DNA of 64,000 bases from Mycobacterium sp. 155. GTDB lineage: Bacteria > Actinomycetota > Actinomycetes > Mycobacteriales > Mycobacteriaceae. The notes under the pieces were generated by a model. The model worked only from the letters and a program-made list of their open reading frames with translations. It was not told where the DNA came from and made no database searches. The stretch spans positions 1,178,001-1,242,000 of the forward strand of contig NZ_KB892705.1 of assembly GCF_000373905.1 (NCBI RefSeq). The letters are read 5' to 3'. This document shows positions 1 to 13,209 of the stretch, in pieces (position 1 is the stretch's first letter; the number at the start of each line of letters is the position of its first letter). The translations under genes were made by a program, and so were the position numbers.

Positions 1-1499
<1,499 letters not shown>

Positions 1500-1671
1500 A
1501 ACAACCCACAAACACCAAACAGTGTTTGGGTTTCAGTAAGACACGCACAACCTTGTCTCGCAACCACAACCACACACCCCACACGACCCCCCGCGGGTCG
1601 ATAACGGGTGCACACCACACCCCACCACCAAAACACACCCACAGATTCACACCCAGAAACGGGTGAATAAA

Positions 1672-1788
1672 GTTACGGCGGTCCATAGCGGCAGGGAAAC
1701 GCCCGGTCCCATCCCGAACCCGGAAGCTAAGCCTGCCAGCGCCGATGATACTACCCACACGGGTGGAAAAGTAGGACACCGCCGAACA
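1672..1788 (+). rRNA. rrf: 5S ribosomal RNA
   Basis: About 116 nt starting GTTACGGCGG and closing with CACCGCCGAA, so the ends pair into helix I. Internal blocks such as CCCGGTCCCATCCCGAACCC and GGAAGCTAAGCCTGCCAGC are typical of mycobacterial 5S rRNA. It lies 172 nt after the 23S end. The spacer carries a small hairpin (CCAAACA/TGTTTGG near 1520) that may take part in processing. Confidence 0.96.
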
Positions 1789-1796
1789 CACATTAA

Positions 1797-1830
1797 AGAA
1801 TCGCCCCCCACGAAAGTGGGGGGCGATTCT
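1797..1830 (+). terminator. rRNA operon terminator hairpin
   Basis: Perfect 15-bp inverted repeat (left arm 1797-1811, GAAA tetraloop 1812-1815, right arm 1816-1830) starting 9 nt after 5S rRNA. The right arm ends in GATTCT and is not followed by a long T tract, as is common for mycobacterial intrinsic terminators. Confidence 0.85.
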
Positions 1831-1934
1831 CATATCTACAACATATCCAAACAAAAGCATTTTCGAATTCGACGATTATGTCGGCTTGGCGCCTGCCAGT
1901 ATCCTTTGCGAGAGGGCAGGGCAGAAAGGCACAC

Positions 1935-2741
1935 GTGGTCGGAGACAAACAAGGCGGCGGCGAGCGGCGGCCGCGGCGTGTATCAGGTGGCCAAGGCCAG
2001 CGCCGGCAGAGCGCTCCCCGCTCGTCCGGTCCGAATCGGGCGCGCGCAGCACAGCCGCAGACCTCAGAAGAACGCGGATCAGACGCCCCGTCGCTGTCCT
2101 CAGATATCGAGGCCAAACAGCTGGCGCCGGAGATCCGTCGGGAACTGGTGACCCTCGACAAAGCCACCGCCGATTACGTGGCGCGCCACCTCGTGGCTGC
2201 CGGCAATCTCCTGGATGAAGACCCGGAGACTGCGCTGGCACACGCCCGCGCGGCCCGCAACCGCGCAGGACGCCTTGCCGCAGTACGGGAGGCTGTGGGG
2301 ATCGCGGCTTATCACAACGGCGACTGGGCCCAGGCGCTGGCCGAGTTGCGCGCGGCCCGCCGGATGGGCAGCAAATCGGTGCTGTTACCGATGATCGCCG
2401 ATTGCGAGCGCGGTATCGGGCGTCCGGAACGCGCCATTGAGCTGGCTCGCAGTGCCGAGGCCGCCGCGTTCACCGGAGACGACGCCGACGAACTGCGCAT
2501 CGTGACCGCGGGAGCCCGCTCCGATCTGGGCCAGTTCGAACAGGCCCTCGCGATTCTCTCGACACCCCCACTGGATCCGACTAGGACCGGTCAGACCGCA
2601 GCGCGGCTGTGCTACGCGTATGCCGACACGCTGCTGGCGCTCGGGCGTACGGAGGAAGCGCTGCAGTGGTTCATCACTACGGCGGCGGCCGATGTGGAGG
2701 GCGTGACCGATGCCGAGGATCGGATCACAGAACTGGCCTGA
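1935..2741 (+). CDS. TPR-like conserved mycobacterial protein (Rv1691 type)
   Basis: A basic, low-complexity N-terminus (Arg/Gly/Gln-rich, about 45 residues) is followed by Ala-rich helical repeats with TPR character, e.g. 'ALAHARAARNRAGRLAAVREAVGIAAY', shown here in part, and 'CYAYADTLLALGRTEEALQW'. I chose GTG 1935, which has AGAAAGG about 6 nt upstream; ATG 1878 in the same frame would add 19 residues and has no clear ribosome site. The gene follows the rRNA operon and heads the conserved block. No enzymatic motif is visible. Its stop abuts a deletion scar, so the native C-terminus may have lost a few residues. Confidence 0.85.
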   Translation: MVGDKQGGGERRPRRVSGGQGQRRQSAPRSSGPNRARAAQPQTSEERGSDAPSLSSDIEAKQLAPEIRRELVTLDKATADYVARHLVAAGNLLDEDPETALAHARAARNRAGRLAAVREAVGIAAYHNGDWAQALAELRAARRMGSKSVLLPMIADCERGIGRPERAIELARSAEAAAFTGDDADELRIVTAGARSDLGQFEQALAILSTPPLDPTRTGQTAARLCYAYADTLLALGRTEEALQWFITTAAADVEGVTDAEDRITELA

Positions 2742-2822
2742 CGCGACCACGTTGCGCAGCAAGCCGACACAGCAAGGCAGGTACTGCAGCGCTGGTCGTT
2801 GCCGTCGGCATCCATCGACTAG
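2742..2822 (+). pseudogene. C-terminal remnant of HAD-type glycerol-3-phosphate phosphatase (Rv1692 type)
   Basis: Between the TPR gene and the next small gene lie only 94 nt, whereas M. tuberculosis has a roughly 350-codon HAD phosphatase (Rv1692) here. The frame that opens directly after the TPR stop reads ...ADTARQVLQRWSLPSASID and then TAG at 2820. As I recall it, the C-terminus of Rv1692 contains ARAALQRWSLMRSD, so this is most simply the last 15-25 codons of that gene left after an internal deletion. There is no start codon or HAD motif, so it is not expected to be functional. Confidence 0.72.
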
Positions 2823-2835
2823 CGTGACAAGCGCT

Positions 2836-3045
2836 ATGACTACCGATCCAGAACAGCTCCGCGTGCAGGTCGCCGCCGTGCTGGCAGACCTGCCGGATAT
2901 GGCCGAGGCGTACGGCGCCGATGTGGGTATCGAGGACATAGAGGCCGTTGCGGCCAGGCTGGAAGAAGCCCATGAGCTGCTGGTGGACGCGCTTGAATCG
3001 GTCGACAGAGGTGTGGCCGGCAGCGGTGCCGGATCCGGTAGGTGA
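2836..3045 (+). CDS. Small conserved hypothetical protein (Rv1693 type), 69 aa
   Basis: ATG 2836 opens an acidic, mostly helical protein (MTTDPEQLRVQVAAVLADL..., then ARLEEAHELLVDALESVDRG) that ends at TGA 3043, only 3 nt before the tlyA start. Position and size match the small Rv1693-like gene that precedes tlyA in mycobacteria. Upstream in-frame codons reach into the deletion scar and are unlikely to be translated. Function unknown; co-transcription with tlyA is likely. Confidence 0.8.
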   Translation: MTTDPEQLRVQVAAVLADLPDMAEAYGADVGIEDIEAVAARLEEAHELLVDALESVDRGVAGSGAGSGR

Positions 3046-3048
3046 GCG

Positions 3049-3861
3049 GTGGTGGCTCGTCGGGCTCGTGTTGATGCCGAGTTGGTGAGACGTGGGTTGG
3101 CCCGGTCCCGCCAGCAGGCCGCAGAGTTGATCGCCGCCGGTCGGGTGCGTATCGATGGCATGCCCGCAGTGAAGCCGGCCACCGCCATCATGCTGGACGC
3201 CAACATCGTCGTCGCCCAAAGCGAAGAACGCAGCTGGGTGTCTCGCGGGGCCCACAAGCTGATCGGTGCCCTCGACACGTTCGGGCTGGACGTTTCCGGG
3301 CGGCGGTGCCTGGATGCCGGCGCATCGACCGGGGGATTCACCGAGGTCTTGTTGGACCGAGGTGCCGTCGAGGTCGTCGCGGTAGATGTTGGGTACGGCC
3401 AGCTGGCCTGGTCTCTGCGCTCCGATGATCGGGTCCGGGTGATAGAGCGCACGAATGTCCGTGAGCTGACGGCCGACGCCATCGGCGGGCCGGTGGATCT
3501 CGTCGTTGCCGACTTGTCGTTCATATCCCTGGCGACGGTCCTGCCAGCGCTCACCGCATGCGCCGGGCCCGGTGCCGATATCGTTCCTATGGTCAAGCCC
3601 CAGTTCGAAGTCGGTAAGGACCGGGTCGGGGCCGGCGGGGTGGTGTCCGATCCGCAATTACGGGTCGAGGCGGTGTGTACGGTCGCCCGAAGGGCGGCGG
3701 AGCTGCACTGGCATGCTGTCGGCGTGACGGCGAGCCCGCTGCCCGGACCATCGGGCAATGTCGAATACTTTCTGCGGCTGCGTGCTGATACGGACGAGTC
3801 GCTGCACGGTGAATCGCTCGAGCAGGCGGTACGCCGGGCGGTCGAGGAGGGCCCGCAATGA
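3049..3861 (+). CDS. tlyA: 16S/23S rRNA 2'-O-methyltransferase TlyA
   Basis: 270 aa with an N-terminal S4 RNA-binding domain (about residues 5-60) and an FtsJ-like Rossmann methyltransferase domain with the SAM loop [13 protein letters not shown] (88-100). The linker tetrapeptide RSWV (61-64) matches the RxWV element reported to matter for SAM binding in M. tuberculosis TlyA. The family methylates C1409 of 16S and C1920 of 23S rRNA, and its loss gives capreomycin resistance. GTG start at 3049, with a second in-frame GTG next to it. Overlaps nadK by 4 bp (ATGA). Confidence 0.97.
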   Translation: MVARRARVDAELVRRGLARSRQQAAELIAAGRVRIDGMPAVKPATAIMLDANIVVAQSEERSWVSRGAHKLIGALDTFGLDVSGRRCLDAGASTGGFTEVLLDRGAVEVVAVDVGYGQLAWSLRSDDRVRVIERTNVRELTADAIGGPVDLVVADLSFISLATVLPALTACAGPGADIVPMVKPQFEVGKDRVGAGGVVSDPQLRVEAVCTVARRAAELHWHAVGVTASPLPGPSGNVEYFLRLRADTDESLHGESLEQAVRRAVEEGPQ

Positions 3862-4781
3862 CCTGTGAGCGCACGATACTGCTGGTGGTGCACACCGGTC
3901 GGGACGAGGCCACCGAGGTGGCCCGCCGGGTCGAAAAAGTACTGGGAGACAACGGTATCGGTTTGCGCGTGCTGTCGGCCGAGGCGGTTGACCGCGGACC
4001 GCTGCACCTGGCGCCCGACTACATGCGTGCGCTCGGCGTCGACATCGAGGTGGTCGACGCCGACGAATGCGCCGCCGAGAGTTGCGAACTGGTGCTGGTC
4101 CTGGGCGGCGACGGTACCTTCCTGCGGGCCGCCGAATTGGCGCGCCTTGCGGAGATCCCGGTGCTGGGAGTGAACCTCGGCCGCATCGGATTCCTTGCCG
4201 AGGCCGAGGCCGAGGCCATCGACCACGTGCTCGACCGCGTCATCAGCCGGGACTACCGGATCGAGAACAGGATGGCCCTCGACGTGACAGTGCGCGTCGG
4301 TGACAACGTCATCAATCGCGGTTGGGCGCTCAACGAGGCAAGCTTGGAAAAAGGTCCACGGCTCGGTGTACTCGGAGTGGTTCTCGAGGTGGACGGTCGG
4401 CCGGTGTCGGCGTTCGGCTGCGACGGCGTGCTGGTGTCCACGCCCACCGGGTCCACGGCCTACGCATTCTCTGCGGGCGGTCCGGTGCTGTGGCCGGACC
4501 TGGAGGCCATCCTGGTGGTGCCCAACAATGCCCACGCGTTGTTCGACCGGCCGATGGTCACGAGCCCGGATGCTTCGATCGCCATCGAAGTCGAAGCGGG
4601 TGGTCATGACGCCCTCGTGTTCTGCGACGGCCGCCGGGAGATGGTGCTGCCTGCGGGCGGGCGGTTGGAAGTGACCCGCTGCCGGACGTCGCTCAAGTGG
4701 GTGCGGCTCGACAGCGCCCCGTTCACCGACCGGCTCGTGCGCAAGTTCCGGCTGCCGGTTACGGGTTGGCGGGGGAAGTAG
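3858..4781 (+). CDS. nadK: NAD kinase
   Basis: 307 aa ATP/polyphosphate-dependent NAD kinase, the source of NADP. It has the GGDG catalytic motif (83-86, in [16 protein letters not shown]), the [10 protein letters not shown] segment (about 105-114) and the C-terminal [19 protein letters not shown] block. Length is normal for mycobacterial NadK. The ATG overlaps the tlyA stop, and the stop is followed 4 nt later by recN, so tlyA-nadK-recN form one transcription unit as in other mycobacteria. Confidence 0.97.
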   Translation: MTCERTILLVVHTGRDEATEVARRVEKVLGDNGIGLRVLSAEAVDRGPLHLAPDYMRALGVDIEVVDADECAAESCELVLVLGGDGTFLRAAELARLAEIPVLGVNLGRIGFLAEAEAEAIDHVLDRVISRDYRIENRMALDVTVRVGDNVINRGWALNEASLEKGPRLGVLGVVLEVDGRPVSAFGCDGVLVSTPTGSTAYAFSAGGPVLWPDLEAILVVPNNAHALFDRPMVTSPDASIAIEVEAGGHDALVFCDGRREMVLPAGGRLEVTRCRTSLKWVRLDSAPFTDRLVRKFRLPVTGWRGK

Positions 4782-4785
4782 GCAC

Positions 4786-6549
4786 GTGCTCGCGGAGATC
4801 CGAATCGAGTCGCTCGGCGCGATCAGCGCGGCCACCGCGGAGTTCGATCGTGGACTGACTGTATTGACCGGTGAGACCGGCGCCGGCAAGACCATGGTGG
4901 TCACAGGCCTGCATCTGCTCGGTGGTGCCCGCGCGGACTCCACCAGGGTGCGGTCGGGTTCAGATCGGGCCGTCGTCGAAGGGCGGTTCAGCACCACCGA
5001 ACTCGGCGCTGAAGTGGCGCTGCGGGTCGACGAGCTGCTGGAGACCTCCGGCGCCGTTCGCGACGACGACGGCACTGTGATCGCCGCGCGTTCGGTCAGC
5101 CGGGCGGGGCCATCGAAGGCGTACCTCGGCGGCCGCAGCGTGCCGGCGAAGTCACTGAGCAGTTTCACCGCCGAGGTCCTCACGCTGCATGGCCAGAACG
5201 ACCAGTTGCGTTTGATGCGTCCGGACGAGCAGCGCGTCGCCCTGGACCGGTATGCCGACGTGGACAAGCTGTTGACGCGGTATCGCCGAATCCGCGACGA
5301 GTGGCAGCTGGCACGTAAGGATCTGGCCGATCGCCGAGGACGGGCACGGGAACTGGCCCAGGAGGCCGACCGGCTGACCTTCGGGATCAACGAGATCGAC
5401 GCCGTGGCCCCACAGCCCGGTGAGGACGAAGCCATCGTCGCCGACATCCGCCGACTTTCGGAACTCGATGCGCTGCGGGAGGCCGCGCAGGCGGCGCGGG
5501 TGGCGCTGTCCGGCGCGCTTGACGATCCGTCACCGGATTCGGTTTCGGCGGCTGACGGTGTGGGGCAGGCGAAATCGGCTTTGGAGTCCACCGACGACGC
5601 ATCGCTGCAGGCATTGGGTGTCCGGCTGGCTGAAGCGGTCGCGGTGATCAGCGACGTGACTGCGGAGCTTGGTCACTATTTATCTGAGTTGCCCAGCGAT
5701 GCAAGCACTTTGGAACACAAGCTAGCGCGGCAGGCCGAGTTGCGCACGCTCACCCGCAAGTACGCGGCCGATGTCGACGGTGTGCTGGCCTGGGCCCGTG
5801 ATGCTGCCGACCGGTTGGCGCAATTGGATGTCTCGGAGGAGACGCTGGCTTGTCTGGAGCGCCGCGTCGCGGAATTGGAAGACCGGCTGGCGGCGGCGGC
5901 CGGCGAGTTGACCAAGGTCAGGACCAAGGCGGCGAAAGGGTTGGCCAAGGCGGTCACCGCGGAGCTTGCCGGACTGGCCATGGCCAATGCGATTTTCAGT
6001 ATCACCGTGGTACCCATGGCTGCGCGAGCCGACGACTCCGCGCCGGTGACACTGCCCGACGGGACGGTTGTGCACGCCGGTCACGAAGGGGTCGACACCG
6101 TCGAGTTCGGCTTCACCGCGCACCGCGGTGCCGATGCTCTCCCGCTGACCAAGAGCGCGTCCGGGGGGGAGCTGTCGCGCGTCATGCTCGCCCTCGAGGT
6201 AGTGCTGTCCGCCTCAGCCGAGGGTACGACGATGGTGTTCGACGAGGTCGATGCCGGGGTGGGCGGACGTGCTGCGGTGCAGATCGGTCGTCGGTTGGCC
6301 CGGCTGGCCCGGACCCATCAGGTCATCGTCGTCACCCACCTGCCGCAGGTTGCGGCGTATGCCGACGCTCACCTTGTGGTCGACGCCGGTGACGGCCGCG
6401 GCAAGCCCAGCGGTGTGCGGCGCATCGACGACGACGACCGTGTCGCCGAACTGGCCCGCATGCTGGCGGGCCTCGGCGAGTCCGACAGCGGTCGCGCCCA
6501 CGCCAGGGAACTACTGGAGTCCGCGCAGCAGGAGCGTAGCGAGCCGTAG
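4786..6549 (+). CDS. recN: DNA repair protein RecN
   Basis: 587 aa SMC-like ATPase acting in double-strand break repair. Walker A is GETGAGKT (29-36). A central coiled-coil region (about 160-400, Arg/Glu/Ala/Leu-rich) separates it from the ABC signature SASGGELSRVMLA and Walker B TMVFDEVDAG near residue 485. GTG start 4 nt after nadK. The 3' end runs into a spacer (6550-6706) that probably holds the steA promoter. Confidence 0.97.
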   Translation: MLAEIRIESLGAISAATAEFDRGLTVLTGETGAGKTMVVTGLHLLGGARADSTRVRSGSDRAVVEGRFSTTELGAEVALRVDELLETSGAVRDDDGTVIAARSVSRAGPSKAYLGGRSVPAKSLSSFTAEVLTLHGQNDQLRLMRPDEQRVALDRYADVDKLLTRYRRIRDEWQLARKDLADRRGRARELAQEADRLTFGINEIDAVAPQPGEDEAIVADIRRLSELDALREAAQAARVALSGALDDPSPDSVSAADGVGQAKSALESTDDASLQALGVRLAEAVAVISDVTAELGHYLSELPSDASTLEHKLARQAELRTLTRKYAADVDGVLAWARDAADRLAQLDVSEETLACLERRVAELEDRLAAAAGELTKVRTKAAKGLAKAVTAELAGLAMANAIFSITVVPMAARADDSAPVTLPDGTVVHAGHEGVDTVEFGFTAHRGADALPLTKSASGGELSRVMLALEVVLSASAEGTTMVFDEVDAGVGGRAAVQIGRRLARLARTHQVIVVTHLPQVAAYADAHLVVDAGDGRGKPSGVRRIDDDDRVAELARMLAGLGESDSGRAHARELLESAQQERSEP

Positions 6550-6706
6550 CCGAGTGCGCCCAGAGGTCAGGCCGAAGGTTGCGTTTCACTGTGCGAAGCG
6601 ATGGAGAAGGTTTGACCTGTTACGTATGTGACTGGAGCTCACTTATGAGGCTGGTGTTACGGCGCGCCTCCTCGGATTGCCGGTGGATCCCCGACAGAAT
6701 CGGCCC

Positions 6707-7891
6707 ATGAGGATGTCAGCGCTGCTTGCCCGCAATGCCAGCTCGCGCCCGGGGATTACAGGAACTGCCCGGGTGGACCGCGACATCGACAGGTTGCTGC
6801 GGCGTGTCGGAGCCGGGGACATCGTCGTCCTCGACGTCCAGGATCTCGACCGGATCACTGCTGATGCGCTGGTCGAGGCCAACGTCGCCGGGGTCGTCAA
6901 CGCGTCCCCCTCGATTTCGGGCCGCTACCCCAACCTCGGCCCGGAGGTGCTGGTAGCCAACGGCGTGATGCTCATCGACGAGGCCGGCCCCGAGATCTTC
7001 AAGAAGGTCAAGGACGGCTCGCGCGTGCGGTTGCACAACGGCGGCGTCTACGCCGGTGACCGGCGCATAGCGCTGGGTACCGAACGCACCGATCACGAGA
7101 TCCACGACCTCATGCACGAGGCCAAGAGCGGGTTGGTGGCACATCTCGAGGCGTTCGCCGGGAACACGATCGAGTTCATCCGAAGTGAGAGCCCGTTGCT
7201 CATCGACGGCATCGGGATCCCCGATATCGACGTCGACTTGCACCGCAGGCACGTGGTCATCGTCGCAGAGGAAGCCGACGCGGCCGCCGACCTCAAGGCG
7301 CTCAAGCCGTTCATCAAGGAGTATCAGCCGGTCCTCGTCGGCGTCGGAGTCGGCGCCGATGTGCTGCGCAAGGCCGGCTACCGGCCTGCGCTCATCGTCG
7401 GCGACCCGGACAAATTGAGTGTCGAGGTGCTGCGCTGCGGCGCCCAGGTGGTGTTGCCAGCCGACGCAGATGGCCACGCCGCCGGACTTGAGCGCATCCA
7501 GGATCTCGGGATCGGTGCGATGACGTTCCCGGCTGCCGGGTCAGCTACCGACCTCGCGTTGCTGCTCTGCGACCACCACGGTGCATCGCTGATCGTCACC
7601 GCCGGCTACACCGCCAACATCGAGGAGTTCTTCGACCGCTCGCGCCAGGCCAGCAACCCGTCGACCTTCCTGACCCGGCTCAAGGTAGGGGAGAAGCTGG
7701 TCGACGCCAAGGCGGTGGCAACTCTCTATCGCAGCCGGGTGTCCGGCGGGGCCATTGCGCTGCTGGTGCTGGCCATGCTGGTCGCCGTCATCGTCGCGCT
7801 GTGGGTGTCGCGGACCGACACCGCAGTGCTCGACTGGGTGGTCAACTACTGGCACCAATTCACCGCGTGGGTGCAGAGCCTGATCAATTAG
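6707..7891 (+). CDS. steA: Cytokinetic ring / cell separation protein SteA (Rv1697 type)
   Basis: 394 aa membrane-anchored protein with a thiamine-pyrophosphokinase-like domain and one C-terminal transmembrane helix (GGAIALLVLAMLVAVIVALWV). SteA and SteB of Corynebacterium were described as acting in daughter-cell separation with the RipA hydrolase. I chose ATG 6707 because the N-terminus MRMSALLARN matches the remembered Rv1697 start MKMSALLSRN; an upstream in-frame TTG (6677) would add 10 unlikely residues. It is followed 13 nt later by mctB. Confidence 0.93.
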   Translation: MRMSALLARNASSRPGITGTARVDRDIDRLLRRVGAGDIVVLDVQDLDRITADALVEANVAGVVNASPSISGRYPNLGPEVLVANGVMLIDEAGPEIFKKVKDGSRVRLHNGGVYAGDRRIALGTERTDHEIHDLMHEAKSGLVAHLEAFAGNTIEFIRSESPLLIDGIGIPDIDVDLHRRHVVIVAEEADAAADLKALKPFIKEYQPVLVGVGVGADVLRKAGYRPALIVGDPDKLSVEVLRCGAQVVLPADADGHAAGLERIQDLGIGAMTFPAAGSATDLALLLCDHHGASLIVTAGYTANIEEFFDRSRQASNPSTFLTRLKVGEKLVDAKAVATLYRSRVSGGAIALLVLAMLVAVIVALWVSRTDTAVLDWVVNYWHQFTAWVQSLIN

Positions 7892-7904
7892 CGATGGTTG
7901 AGTT

Positions 7905-8843
7905 GTGATTTCGCTACGCGCACATGCGATCTCGTTGGCGGCGGTGTTCCTCGCGCTGGCCGTCGGGGTAGCGCTCGGGTCCGGGCTGCTGTCCAACACG
8001 GTGCTGTCCGGATTGCGTGATGACAAACAGGAACTCCAGCATCAGATCGACTCTCTCACCGAAGACAAGAACGCTCTCAACCAGAAGCTCAACGCTGCAG
8101 GGGAATTCGATGCGCTACTGGCCCCACGGATGGTGCGTGACGCGCTCAAGGACAAATCTGTGGTGGTGTTTCGTACACCGGACGCCGCCGATGGCGATGT
8201 CGACGCGATTGCGCGCATCATCGGACAAGCCGGCGGCACCGTCAGTGGCGAGGTATCGCTGACGAGCGAGTTCGTCGAGGCCAACTCCGCCGACAAACTG
8301 CTGTCGGTCGTCAACTCGCCGATCGTGCCTGCCGGCAAGCAGCTCAACACGGCTGCTCTCGACCAGGGCTCGCAGGCAGGCGACCTGCTCGGCATGACGC
8401 TGCTGATCGACAAGAACCCGACGGTTCCGCCGGTCGACGACACTCAGCGAAACACCGTGCTGACCGCGCTCCGCGACACCGGGTTCCTGAGCTACAGCGG
8501 GCACATCGGCACGGCCAACACCGCGGTGATCGTGACGGGCGGCGCGCTCGGTGACGACGGCGGCAACCGGGGCGCCACTGTGGCGCGGTTGGCGGCCGGC
8601 TTGGCTCCGCACGGGTCCGGGGTGGTTCTGGTCGGCCGGGACGGATCGGCATCCGGTACGGGTCCGGTTGCCGTGGTCAGGTCCGACGACGGTCTGGCCG
8701 GCGCGGTCAGCACCGTCGACGACGCCGACAGCAGTGCCGGTCAGATCACCAGCGTGTTGGCTCTCGGAGAACTCGCGGCCGGAGGCAAGCCGGGGCAATA
8801 CGGCACCGGCCGTGGTGCGTCGTCGGTCACCCTGCCGCAGTAG
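7905..8843 (+). CDS. mctB: MctB/SteB-type outer-membrane-associated protein (Rv1698 type)
   Basis: 312 aa. An N-terminal hydrophobic segment (ISLAAVFLALAVGVALGSGLL) is followed by a coiled coil (about 35-65, LRDDKQELQHQIDSLTEDK) and a soluble Rossmann-like domain exported across the membrane. Rv1698 was linked to copper tolerance (MctB); the corynebacterial counterpart is SteB, the partner of SteA. GTG start close to the steA stop suggests an operon. The two proposed roles are both from the family, not visible in the sequence. Confidence 0.92.
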   Translation: MISLRAHAISLAAVFLALAVGVALGSGLLSNTVLSGLRDDKQELQHQIDSLTEDKNALNQKLNAAGEFDALLAPRMVRDALKDKSVVVFRTPDAADGDVDAIARIIGQAGGTVSGEVSLTSEFVEANSADKLLSVVNSPIVPAGKQLNTAALDQGSQAGDLLGMTLLIDKNPTVPPVDDTQRNTVLTALRDTGFLSYSGHIGTANTAVIVTGGALGDDGGNRGATVARLAAGLAPHGSGVVLVGRDGSASGTGPVAVVRSDDGLAGAVSTVDDADSSAGQITSVLALGELAAGGKPGQYGTGRGASSVTLPQ

Positions 8844-8894
8844 CGCTGCCTGCTGCGCGGCGCGTCAGCGACCGCTTGTCGGTGACAGTGTTAA

Positions 8895-11336
<2,442 letters not shown>

Positions 11337-11340
<4 letters not shown>

Positions 11341-12452
11341 CTTTATCGTCGCCGCTTCGCGCAAGCGGCTCATCGGAGTCTTCTGCTCTTCGCGCAAGCG
11401 GCTCATCGGAGTCTTCTGCTCTTCGCGCAAGCGGCTCATCGGAGTCTTCTGCTCTTCGCGCAAGCGGCTCATCGGAGTCTCCTGCTCTTCGCGCAAGCGG
11501 CACATCGGCCGCCGGACCGTCCGCGTTGGAGACCCAGATACAGGGCTACCTCGACCATTTGACCATCGAACGAGGTGTTGCAGCCAACACGTTGAGCTCC
11601 TACCGGCGCGATCTGCGCCGGTACGCCGAGCACTTGACCCAGCACGGCATCGACGATCTGGCCAAGGTGGCCGAGACCGACGTCAGTGATTTTCTGGTCG
11701 CGCTGCGCCGCGGTGATCCCGATGCCGGCGTGGCCGCGCTCTCGGCGGTATCCGCGGCCAGGGCGGTCGTCGCGGTCCGCGGCCTGCACCGGTTCGCCGC
11801 CGCGGAAGGACTGACCGAACTCGACGTCGCTCGGGCGGTCCGGCCGCCCACCCCGAGCCGCCGATTGCCCAAGAGCCTGACGCTCGACGAGGTGCTGGCG
11901 CTGCTGGATGCCGCCGGGGGCGAGAGTGAGGCGGACGGCCCGTTGACGCTGCGCAACCGCGCGCTGCTGGAGCTGCTGTACTCGACCGGGGCCCGCATAT
12001 CCGAAGCGGTCGGGCTCGACGTCGACGACATCGACACCCACGCCCGGTCGGTGCTGTTGCATGGAAAGGGCGGCAAGCAGCGGCTCGTTCCGATCGGCCG
12101 CCCGGCGGTCAGTGCGCTCGACGCCTATCTGGTACGCGGACGGCCCGATCTGGCACGCCGCGGCCGTGGCACCCCGGCTATCTTCCTCAACGCCCGCGGC
12201 GGCCGGCTTTCGCGGCAGAGTGCGTGGCAGGTACTGCAGGATGCGGCCGCGCGTGCCGGGATCACCTCGGCGGTGTCGCCCCACACGCTGCGGCACTCAT
12301 TCGCGACGCACTTGATCGAGGGCGGTGCCGACGTGCGTGTCGTACAGGAACTGCTGGGGCACGCTTCGGTGACCACCACGCAGATCTACACCATGGTCAC
12401 CGTGCATACCCTGCGCGAGGTGTGGGCCGGGGCGCATCCGCGCGCCCGCTAG
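11337..12452 (+). CDS. xerD: Tyrosine site-specific recombinase XerD with repeat-extended N-terminus
   Basis: Resolves chromosome dimers at dif together with XerC. From about residue 63 the sequence is a standard XerD: SAM-like core-binding domain, then catalytic Arg in [29 protein letters not shown] and the nucleophile Tyr in [11 protein letters not shown] 11337 overlaps the NUDIX stop and has AAAGG upstream, which favours it as the start, but the first ~58 residues are then an 11-residue repeat ([11 protein letters not shown]). TTG 11526 would give a protein of M. tuberculosis size (308 aa) lacking the repeat. I list the longer form; the start is uncertain. Confidence 0.9.
11355..11507 (+). 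repeat. 33-bp tandem repeat (minisatellite) at the 5' end of xerD
   Basis: Four nearly identical 33-bp units (11355-11387, 11388-11420, 11421-11453, 11454-11486) and a partial fifth (11487 to about 11507). Each begins CTTCGCGCAAGCGGCTCATC. Unit 4 has one change (TCTTCT to TCTCCT). The unit is 11 codons, so the array stays in frame with xerD whatever the copy number. There are no spacers, so it is not a CRISPR array. Each unit contains a short inverted repeat (GCTT...AAGC). Confidence 0.95.
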
Positions 12453-12456
12453 CTGG

Positions 12457-13209
12457 TCAACCGCCCAGGTATTCCGACTCCAGCATCACATCGCGCAGCA
12501 GAGTCTGATACTCGCCGTGGGTCTTGTGTTCCACGGTGTTCCAGTGCGTGCCCTGTTCAGCGCGCATGTAGGCCAGATAGTCGGGCGCCCCGGGAAGTTT
12601 GACGTTGTCAGCGACGACGATCGTCCCTCGGTGCAGCCAGCCCCGGTCCAACACGCGATGAAGATCGGCCAGGTAGACGCTCTTGTTGTGGTCGAGGAAC
12701 ATGAAATCGACTGTGCCCATTGTGAATCCGTGCTGTTCAAGGGTGTCGAGGGTGCGCCCGCCGTCGCCGATGGTCCCCACCACACAGGTGATCCGGTCGG
12801 CCAGCCCGGCGTGAGCCCATATGCTGCGGGCGATCTCGGCGTTCGCGGCGGCTAGTTCGATCGAGAACACGCGCGCTGCCGGCGCCGCTCGGGCGATCCG
12901 CAGCGCGCCGTAGCCGCAATAGGTACCCAACTCCAGCGCAAGCCGTGGGTGTGCGCGGACCACCGCGGCGTCGAGCAGCGCGCCCTTCTCGTCGCCCACG
13001 TTGATCAGGAACGACTCCTGGTAGGCGAATCTGTCGATCGTTGCGATCACGTCATCCGGGTCATCGCGACGGGCATTGGCCATGACGTACTCGGCTGCGG
13101 CCGCCTCGCGTCCGTCGCCGATCTGCCCGGTGGTCATGATACTGCGCTGGCGTAACACCATGCGCCAGAAGGAAGTTCGGAGAAACGGAGCGTGGCGCTG
13201 CCAGCTCAC
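12457..13209 (-). CDS. Catechol-O-methyltransferase-like SAM methyltransferase (Rv1703c type)
   Basis: 250 aa class I methyltransferase. The SAM motif is LALELGTYCGYGALRIAR, followed by FSIELAAANAEIAR; the metal/substrate region MFLDHNKSVY and VVADNVKLPGAPDY is typical of COMT. GTG 13209 overlaps the stop of the upstream FAD oxidase (GTGA), so the two are coupled; ATG 13137 (MTTGQIGDGREA) is a possible shorter start. A COMT-like gene also follows xerD in M. tuberculosis, so this one may be ancestral to the locus. The substrate is unknown. It ends 5 nt from xerD, tail to tail. Confidence 0.88.
   Translation of the reverse strand: MSWQRHAPFLRTSFWRMVLRQRSIMTTGQIGDGREAAAAEYVMANARRDDPDDVIATIDRFAYQESFLINVGDEKGALLDAAVVRAHPRLALELGTYCGYGALRIARAAPAARVFSIELAAANAEIARSIWAHAGLADRITCVVGTIGDGGRTLDTLEQHGFTMGTVDFMFLDHNKSVYLADLHRVLDRGWLHRGTIVVADNVKLPGAPDYLAYMRAEQGTHWNTVEHKTHGEYQTLLRDVMLESEYLGG

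Noticed and set aside
2385..5591. A 1068-codon open frame on the minus strand
   Set aside because: It lies antisense to the TPR, tlyA, nadK and recN genes, is Ser/Arg/Ala-rich without any domain, and arises from high GC third positions of the real genes.
11355..11507. Possible CRISPR array
   Set aside because: Units are directly adjacent with no unique spacers, and the array is in frame with xerD; it is a minisatellite.
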